A DNA stretch of 64,000 nucleotides from Areca catechu (Eukaryota > Streptophyta > Magnoliopsida > Arecales > Arecaceae). Of the stretch, positions 57,301-64,000 are shown in pieces. The notes beneath the pieces were generated by a model, which was given only the letters and a program-made list of their open reading frames with translations, had not been told where the DNA came from and did no database searches. The DNA is taken from NCBI GenBank assembly GCA_021397845.1, contig CM038052.1, positions 34,518,449-34,582,448 of the forward strand, written 5' to 3'. The translations under genes and the position numbers were made by a program. Every line of letters starts with the position of its first letter. Position 1 is the stretch's first letter.

Positions 57301-57530
57301 TAAAAAATTTCAAGAAAAACTCTCAATAAATTAATTTTATGGAGGATTTTTTGAAGGATATTTATTCTTTATAAATTAGCTCTTAGTAGAAATTTTCTAA
57401 TAAAAAAATTTCTCCAAAAATCTCTCGTAAATTATTTTTGTGAAAGATTTTTTAAGGGATCTTTTCATCATAATTGGGTTCTTAGTAAAAAACTCCAAAT
57501 AAAAAAATTCCTCAAAAAATTTTCATGTTA
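54350..57530 (+). repeat. ~197-bp palindrome-rich tandem array, about 16 copies
   Basis: ATGAGCTCTTAGTAGAAATT recurs near 54620, 54815, 55008, 55206, 55406, 55594, 55794, 55990, 56189, 56387, 56584, 56781, 56979, 57176 and 57373; the period is 188-200 bp, mostly 197. Each unit holds two imperfect palindromes of the type AAATCCCTCG...CGAGGGATTT around AATT cores. In copies 1-8, units alternate between TTTGTTCCTTATTAATGAGC and TTTATTCCTTATAAATGAGC, a dimeric arrangement; later copies are mostly the second type. It is AT-rich and non-coding. Confidence 0.94.
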
Positions 57531-59170
57531 TGAAAGTGAATTGGGAGATCTTGTTAAAAACAAAAGATGGAGTGTAGCTTGTCAAAAAGAAATATAGGAT
57601 GCTATGAATGGCAAGAGTTGATGTTTCTAGGTAGTTATTCGTTATAAATTAATGGGTTACGGTTACTGGTTAGGAAATTATTGTATTTCAATTCAACTGG
57701 GCATATTTATTTTTCTATATGATATTAAGGTTTTTTCTTACTTTAAGTAGAAATGGCTATCATCCATAATTTTGGTCTAACAATATAAATCATTACTTAG
57801 TTTAGAACATTAAAGCTATTTTTGCAGTATGATTAGTATATTACCTCCTTTGCTCTCAGCACATGTATCAACAAGTCTGTAGGCTCAACGCTAATACATG
57901 TGTTCTCTTGAATTAGATTCAATATATTATAAGCAATCTGCATGGGTCATAGTAGAAGCCTATATAAGTTTCATTATTATTTAATAATTAGTTTCATACA
58001 TTGGCTATATTTGTTAAAAATCATTTTTTCATGTATCTAGAGTCTCAGATGTTGTATCTGTTGGCCAAGAGCTATCAATTATGTGCATTGGGTAGGATGT
58101 GAGAGGTAATATTAAACTATCTTTGAAGGCCACACTTTCTCGGGCTGGATCTGACAAATGTAACAGGATGGGTCTGCCACACATTGGTAACTTCTACTTT
58201 TTTTAAAGTATCTCATTATCATAAGTTGTTCATTTGTTCTAGAATTATTTTTTGTCTATTGACATGCAAAGCCTCAAATGGAGGAATCGATTAATCTTAG
58301 AAAGTTTTTAAATATATTTCTGCATTCAAGCAATGTCTAAGTATGGCTGTAAAGCATTTTAACAACATGTCATGCCATCTTAAATAGTTGTGATGGTGAA
58401 ATTATCAACAAAAAAAGTTTGTCATGAAAGGAGATTCTAGAAACATGGATAGTTTTAAGTTGGATGAGAAAGTTCCATCATGAATTGTGGATTGGCTAAA
58501 TAGTATAAAAAGTGTTCCTAATAGTTATGTGGACTATGTATAGTTAATTATGAATAGAGACTATATTTATGATGTTTTGATGGCTCCATTATTATCAATG
58601 CTTACTTTAAAATTGCATAATGGCTATTTATTTTTTCTATTCTAGCCGGATTGAGTTGCTTAATCTAATTTCAACATGATACTTAATGTTTGAATGAGAG
58701 AGAATTATTTTGTTTATTACCCCCAAGTTCATATTCATAAAATAATCCATACTGACTATTATTTATGAAGATATCATTGAAAGTGCTAGAAGGTTTTTAA
58801 AAGCACCTTGTCCACAAATTGATATAATTTTTATTAAATTAATATGATGATGCAATGATTTATTTGCTATGCTGCATCTTTGAGCTTAGCACACAACTGT
58901 ATCCAAGAAAATATTGAACATAAAAAAACTAGAAAGAAAAGCCCAAAAAAATATTAAAAAAATATTCAAAAAAATAAAAAATATTATTTTAATATTTTGT
59001 AAAATAATTTTATAATAATAGATAGCAAGAATTAAATATAAAAATCTTTGAAAAACCTACCTACTATCATAACCATTAAGATTTAATTTTTTTATTATAA
59101 ATTTATTAAAAAAATATTTAACCTATATAAAATCTTTCTTATATATTAATAAAATTTAAAATTCCTTAAA
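57531..59170. other. AT-rich unannotated segment
   Basis: I see no gene, repeat array or clear transposon end. It could be the interior of element G. Confidence 0.5.
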
Positions 59171-60060
59171 CTTCCATGCCCACCGCCCATCTATTTGATC
59201 ATTAGGCTTCCCTCTCTTCCTTCCAGCAAATTCCACCTTCTCCGACCGAACAAATAAGGTAGAACTCTCCTCTTTGAATCCTCTTCTTAATTTTTTTTTT
59301 TTTTCCATTTCTGTTTCATTCTATTTTTCGAAGATCCATGGGGAAGGAGAAACGGGAGCAATGGGGCTCGGTGGCGAGGGATTTTACGCGAGAGATGAGG
59401 CTCGATGGCAGGGAGAGAAGGTGGATGATGATGGGTTCGCCGGAGTCGGAGGAGACGGTGGCGAACCCATCATGGTGGTGATGTTCCCCTTCACCAGAGT
59501 CGGAGGAGACGGTGACGAACAGATGGAGAAGTTAAAGATGGGGCCCGACATACTTCCTAAGTTGCTACTTGTTGCGGCTCGGAGTCTTCTTGGGGTGATA
59601 AAGGTGTTGTTGACCTTGTTGGAGTTGGAGATGGCTCTAAAGATCTTCTAGTAGATGGTGATGGTTGCTTCAGTGGTGTTTGTTCTACTGTCTGCTTCTG
59701 AGATGATCTCGGTGATGGCAATGGTAATGGAAACAGTGATAGCAATGGTGGTCGAGCTCGAATCCTCCTAATTGATATTTCTATCTGGATAGTTGATAAG
59801 GATCGGGATGGTGATGGAGGCTTTGATTAAGGTGGGGATAGGGGCTGAGCTTGGGTTGCTGGCTGTGGCGGTGGTGTTGGCGTAGAATGAGCATCTGGCT
59901 GTGGCGTTGGGACTGATAGACGTGGAGGTGGTGTGGTGTTGGCCTAGTATGGTTGTTCCCATGGCTGATCCCTGCTGGGTTGGTTGGCCATGGCTGCTTC
60001 AATATTTTGCTGTGGCAAATATGAGAAGGATGGGAGAAAAATGGAAGCTTTAGAAAGAGA
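59170..60060 (-). other. GC-richer segment with decayed Pro-rich ORF
   Basis: This island is richer in GC than its surroundings. On the - strand from about 59991 a frame reads MANQPSRDQPWEQPY, a stop, then ANTTPPPRLSVPTPQPDAHS and TPPPQPATQAQPLSPP, a proline-rich low-complexity product. On the + strand an open frame (59274-59651) is Gly/Val-rich. Neither is a recognised protein. It may be the first exon of a transposon gene, as in element D. Confidence 0.3.
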
Positions 60061-60254
60061 ATTGATAAATGAATAGGACCTCCATGGAGAGATGGAGGTA
60101 TAGGTCCATTCGTGCGGCAAACTTATTCTAATAAGTTTGCATCTGATTCTTTTGGGACTTGAGGTAGTTGTTCAAGATTGGTATATCCAGTCGAGGGAAA
60201 CCCCACGGCAAACTTCTTAATGGAAAAACCTCTTGCTTGGTAGGAAAGATTATT

Positions 60255-61260
60255 CTAAGGTTATGTTGGTAGGCGGTAATCTATCCAGATTACCGATAAT
60301 TTAAACCGGGCCCATCAGATAACCTTGTTTGATATTTTTTAAATTGGTAATATATGTTGTAGTGGTAATCTGGATTACCTCTCATGGTAATCCAGATTAC
60401 GTCTCATGGTAATTTAGATTACCTCAAGGAGGAGTGGCTATCCAGATTACCGGAGATGTGGTAATATGGTATTTTTTATTTTTACAAAATTTCCCTGTCC
60501 CTTCGCTTCGATGAGAACGAAATATTTTTCTTTTCTCTCTCATCTATGTCCTCTGGATGCTAATTGGGATCTCTTCTTAAATATATATTTTATTTATAAA
60601 AATATAATTTTTATATTTTAGCTATTTATTAAAATATAAATTTTAAATATTTTTATTATTAAATATAAATATTTAATATTTTTATATTATAATGAAAATT
60701 TGAAAAATATTTTTATACTAAATAAATGTAAAAAAAATTATATATAATATTTTAAATATACTAAGTAATATATTAAAATTATATATATATATTATTAAAT
60801 TAAAATAATATATTTATATTCTACATAAATGTATAATTTAAATATATATTATTTTATTTATTTATTTTTAAAATAAATATACTATGTTATATAATATATT
60901 ATTATTATTTAAATATGATATAATCTAATATATTTTTTATATATATTAAAAAATAATATTATATTACATTACTATATTATATTATAATATATTTTAATAA
61001 ATTTGACTTATGAATATTTTGAAAATTTGAGCTTAGATTACCGGTAATGTATTTGTCATACCAAACACAGTAATCAATCTATAGATTACTCGTGTATACC
61101 AAACACAGTAATCAGTATTGACAATCTATCTTATAACAAAATATAATAATTAATTTAAAATTATATGTGCATATCAAATATAATAATCAATATTATTGAT
61201 AATTTATTTAATAATAATCTATCTTATAGATAACTTAAATTATCGTTGAGGATATTTTAG
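60255..61260. other. Very AT-rich segment flanked by GGTAATC words (possible MITE-like element)
   Basis: GGTAATC/GATTACC words occur in both orientations at 60275-60470 and 61035-61120, on both sides of a ~500-bp stretch that is nearly all A and T (60570-61010). The text ACCAAACACAGTAATC is repeated at about 61062 and 61098. Terminal repeats and TSD could not be fixed. Confidence 0.35.
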
Positions 61261-61284
61261 CAATCGATCAAACGCAATTAAGTT

Positions 61285-61370
61285 TGGCAGCGAATTTTTC
61301 CCGACGCTAGATTAAAGCGTCGCAATTACCGCTGGCGTGGCGACGCTTTTACATAGCGTCGACAAAAGCT
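61285..61370. repeat. CACTA-like subterminal motifs
   Basis: TCCCGACGCTAGATTAAAGC, GTCGC and GGCGACGCTTTTACATAGCG are the same motif family as the subterminal repeats of element D (28430-28690, 33015-33230). No CACTA terminus is present to the left, so it is a truncated or decayed end. It directly abuts the gene-fragment cluster. Confidence 0.6.
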
Positions 61371-61388
61371 CACTTGTAATCCCATTCC

Positions 61389-61547
61389 CTCTCTTCCTTG
61401 TGAGCCGCCTCCTCGTTTATCTCCTCCGAGCCCTAATCCCATTTACTTTTTTTCTTCAAAAACTCACGTTTTATTTCACCTCTCTTCTTTGTGCGCCGCC
61501 TCCTCGTTAATCTCCTCCGAGCCCTAATCCCATTTACTTTCTTCTTT
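61389..61547 (+). repeat. ~67-bp duplication in the RPP3 fragment leader
   Basis: CTCTCTTCCTTGTGAGCCGC...CCCATTTACTTT is repeated 91 bp downstream as CTCTCTTCTTTGTGCGCCGC...CCCATTTACTTT with few mismatches, upstream of the ATG at 61576. Confidence 0.88.
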
Positions 61548-61575
61548 GGTTAAGGTGTCCGTTATCTCGGATCGA

Positions 61576-61773
61576 ATGAGCGTGTTCACGTTCGTGTGCA
61601 GGAGCTCCAGCGCCGAGTGGAGTGCAAAGCAGCTCTCTGGCAACCTCGAGGCGTCGGCGTCCTCGACCTACGAGCTCCAGCGGAAGCTGGTCCACGCCGC
61701 GCTCAACGCCAACTCCTCCGGCGGGGTTAACTCCTCCTTCTCCATGGTCTCCCCCTCCTCTGCCGTCTTCCAG
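61576..61773 (+). pseudogene. RPP3: 60S acidic ribosomal protein P3, exon 1 only
   Basis: From ATG 61576 the 66-codon exon reads MSVFTFVCRSSSAEW, AKQLSGNLEASASSTYELQR, KLVHAALNANSSGGVNSSFS and MVSPSSAVFQ, then a donor site CAG/GTGATC at 61774. This is the plant-specific acidic stalk protein P3, normally about 110-120 residues, which forms part of the ribosomal P-stalk recruiting elongation factors. The second half (glycine/alanine-rich hinge and acidic tail) is not found within the following 2.2 kb, where exons of two other genes lie in the same sense. The sequence itself is undamaged, so this could be a recent capture. An intact gene with a very long intron is the alternative. Confidence 0.85.
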
Positions 61774-62595
61774 GTGATCGATCTGGCTTCTCTTTGTCTG
61801 TTCTGTTGTCGATTTCAGATTTCTCGTCTGGGATTCTGTTGCATCCAAATCGCACCTTGAATCTGGGGTTAGACTAGGGAAAAAGTCTTTTCCTTTAAAA
61901 ATGTGATGGCGTTTATGATGAGCTGCGGTTTGGGGGTTTCGATCTTTGTTTATCAACTGATTCGCTGGATCTTGGATTTTTACCGGATGCATATTTTTTT
62001 TTTTTTTTTGGTCTTCTTGGATTGTCATGATGTCGAGTAAAAAAAAAAATCGCCTTTCGAGTTCTGTTATAGAAGACCAAAGGAGACAGGCAGTGGGACA
62101 ATAGGTGCGTGAAATCTTTATGCTTCAGAAGTCTAATAAATAACGATCTAAGAGCATAGGGCTAGAGAAAATGGAAATATACAGTCTTTTTGAGAGGAGA
62201 TGGTGGTAACGGTGCAAAAGAGTATTTAGGAATTCGATAGGGTGAATGTATGTGCCATGAAACTGTTAATTATTTGTGGTGAAACAGAGGCACCGTACGT
62301 ATCTAGAAGCAGGATGAGTCTAAGTCTTTGAGGGTGGTGAATTAGACCATGGATCTTATGCGGTCTGCAGTGCCGTGCGGCGCAGGCATGTCCAAGAGCT
62401 GGACTGCTATGAAACATGACAGGGACTCTTCTCTGAAGTCTCAACTTTATTCTATTCTAGATGGATATATACATATAAGGAGAGTGTGTGTATGAATGTG
62501 TGTATTTTATCTGAATTCTTTTCTTATCTTGAAAGATCCATATGTGTAGAAAATCTTTAGGAATAGATCTGTTAACTAAAGTCATGCTATTTCAG
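61774..62595 (+). other. Intron-like sequence between RPP3 exon and S28 exon
   Basis: It starts with a donor site and ends at an acceptor (TATTTCAG, 62595). T-rich stretches fit a plant intron. The junction between sequence from the two source genes should lie within it but cannot be placed by eye. Confidence 0.5.
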
Positions 62596-62716
62596 TTTAT
62601 ATGAAGGTGAATTTGTGGAAGATTGGATTACTAATGCCCTAGTCTATGCTGCCATGATAGACTATACCAAGGTGTCGAATTTTCTCACTCCTCTACCAGC
62701 TTATCCTGTGAAACAG
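62596..62716 (+). pseudogene. Single exon of an S28 serine carboxypeptidase (Pro-X carboxypeptidase-like)
   Basis: Between an acceptor at 62595 and a donor (AACAG/GTACAT) at 62717 the exon reads LYEGEFVEDWITNALVYAAM then IDYTKVSNFLTPLPAYPVKQ. The motif AMxDYxxxSNFLxPLPAYPxK is diagnostic of family S28 lysosomal Pro-X carboxypeptidases, which cut C-terminal residues after proline. An intact protein is about 500 residues; only about 40 are here, without the catalytic Ser, Asp or His. The neighbouring exons belong to unrelated genes. The splice sites are intact. Confidence 0.8.
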
Positions 62717-63118
62717 GTACATCGTCCCTGTCCACTCAATGGTGATGGTTCCTTACCCATTTACCTGAACTTAATTTGTATTAAAGATTGTGCAATGGTT
62801 GGACAAAAACAAAATGGTCTTGATGTTGTTATCCATCCTGGTTTAGTCCCAGGTTGGTATGGTATCGGGACAGACCCCATGTATTTTGTTATTCCTGTGT
62901 CTTTTTATAAAGCTTTGGAAATTCTGTACATTCCATACATTCCCATAGTTATTCAGAGCAATGAATGTCATACATGTATTAGATATCACAATTATTGCAA
63001 ATTTAAATTATGCCAATCCTTCGGTTAACCTGAAAATAGTTTGTGTTTCGCTATTTTAGATAACCGTGATGACTGCATTTGAATTTATTGTGCATCATGA
63101 TAAACGATGCTTCCTCAG
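62717..63118 (+). other. Intron-like sequence between S28 exon and DHODH exons
   Basis: It runs from donor 62717 to acceptor CCTCAG at 63118. An open frame continues past the S28 donor for about 100 codons, but its text after the donor is not recognisable. No other exon is seen. Confidence 0.5.
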
Positions 63119-63684
63119 ATCATATCAATTACAACTGTTTCAAGACCAGATCCTGTAAGTGGACACCCGTTAGCTGGAGAATCTGGTGGTTTAAGCGGGA
63201 AGCCTCTATTTGATCTGTCCACCAACATTCTCAAGGAGATGTATATGCTTACTTGGGTATTAGTCTTCATCATTTTTTACTGAACTCCATATAAATCTTT
63301 GTTACTGCACTCCTCTCTTCTTTCTTCAAACAACGTCCTTTCATATTTGGGATTTTTTTCCTTCTGTAGAATGATGTTTCCCATCCCTGATCGCTGCTCA
63401 TTTTTTTGTTCACGCTGATTTGTTGTTGTATTTTGACTTTGGAATACTTACATTTGCAGGGAAAAATTCCCCTTATAGGCTGTCGTGGTGTTAGCAGGTA
63501 TTAGAACATTATAGTTAGTACTGATGTTGCTGGATGCTTGTTGAACAGAAATTCATTAACCATGTTAAATGTTACTGAATACAGTGGTGAAGATGCATAC
63601 AAAAAGATTCGAGCTGGAGCAACACTTGTTCAGCTTTACACAGCCTTTTCCTATGGTGGACCAGCACTTATTCCCCAGATAAAG
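63119..63684 (+). pseudogene. PYRD: Dihydroorotate dehydrogenase (mitochondrial), three consecutive C-terminal exons
   Basis: Three exons have intact splice signals. 63119-63256: IISITTVSRPDPVSGHPLAG, ESGGLSGKPLFDLSTNILKE, MYMLTW. 63460-63497: GKIPLIGCRGVS. 63585-63684: GEDAYKKIRAGATLVQLYTA, FSYGGPALIPQIK. This is the FMN-binding C-terminal half of class 2 DHODH, the inner-mitochondrial-membrane enzyme of pyrimidine synthesis that oxidises dihydroorotate with quinone. The upstream half is absent. Two positions are unusual: Trp where Arg is expected before GKIPLIG, and Arg in place of Gly in GCGGVSSG, part of the FMN phosphate-binding loop. The final exon is not seen before 64000. Confidence 0.88.
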
Positions 63685-64000
63685 GTATCCTTTGGAAAAT
63701 TTTATTTTGTGACATTTTGAAGTAATGCTTTTAGTGTATGAAAAAAAGGCCATAAAAGCTCAGCCTGATCTTTTCTTAACCATAGTAGTGATCATTTCAT
63801 GAATACTCAGAATAGATTGTTCTGTTTCTTACATATTTTATACTTTTAAGCTGTTATAAGTAAGCTGTTTCCAATGTTTAAGAAATAATCCTCTCTAATG
63901 TGCGTCCTTCTGAACATAATTGCTTTCTTACTCCATTGCTCTGCATCTGCTGCATAATCTTACTATTATGTATCCTCTGACTCTACTTCAGCCATTCTCC
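63685..64000 (+). other. Intron-like sequence to the window end
   Basis: It follows donor AAAG/GTATCC. T-rich; no further DHODH exon is recognised, though CTTCAG near 63990 could be an acceptor. Confidence 0.4.

Noticed and set aside
59274..59651. Gly/Val-rich + strand frame as a real gene
   Set aside because: Low complexity, no family text, and an overlapping Pro-rich - strand frame is equally plausible.
62717..63028. Continuation of the S28 exon frame to 63028
   Set aside because: A good donor lies at 62717 and the text after it does not resemble S28 peptidases; it is read-through into an intron.

Overview
The window is plant nuclear DNA, almost certainly from an angiosperm and probably a monocot (a palm-like genome fits the LTR families, but this is impression, not proof). 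It is a transposon-dense intergenic region. I see no complete host gene. Host-derived coding sequence appears only as short exon fragments: VAC14 exon 1 inside an LTR, and a cluster of ribosomal protein P3, S28 carboxypeptidase and dihydroorotate dehydrogenase exons at the right end.

Layout. 1-9661: 3' part of a large Ty3/gypsy element of Tat type (element A, + strand): decayed RT/RNase H/integrase, a 120-bp tandem array, a spliced antisense additional ORF on the - strand, a polypurine tract and a 3.6-kb LTR filled by a ~185-bp tandem array. 9662-11990: spacer with an internal duplication. 11996-24226: a second Tat-type gypsy element (B, - strand, TSD AATAC) that lacks most of pol. Nested inside its gag is a chromovirus derivative (C, 15833-21737, + strand, TSD GAGCC) that kept gag and the integrase tail/chromodomain but lost PR-RT-RH. 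24232-28409: AT-rich spacer with microsatellites and diverged repeats. 28410-33259: a CACTA (En/Spm) transposon D with matching ends and TSD TAA, carrying a decayed accessory transposase gene on the - strand. About 33590-37800: LTR and 3' region of a third gypsy element (H, - strand), with a minisatellite, a long CT tract and the VAC14 fragment. 37806-54337: a Ty1/copia element of SIRE/Maximus type (F, - strand), interrupted at 41032-49467 by a related copia element E (+ strand, TSD GAAAG) and ending at 54337 where a ~197-bp palindrome-rich array (CACTA-like, G) begins. 57540-61290: AT-rich spacer with a proline-rich decayed ORF. 61290-64000: CACTA-like subterminal motifs followed by the same-sense gene-fragment cluster.

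How it fits together: the order of insertion can be read directly (C into B; E into F; G into F). Elements B, C and E have lost essential pol domains but kept LTRs and priming sites, so they look like non-autonomous elements mobilised by relatives. The most unusual observations are the RPP3/S28/DHODH cluster, the VAC14 exon in an LTR, copies of a 10-mer complementary to the retroelement's own primer binding site just before the 3' LTR of E and F, and the 197-bp array that changes from dimeric to monomeric organisation.
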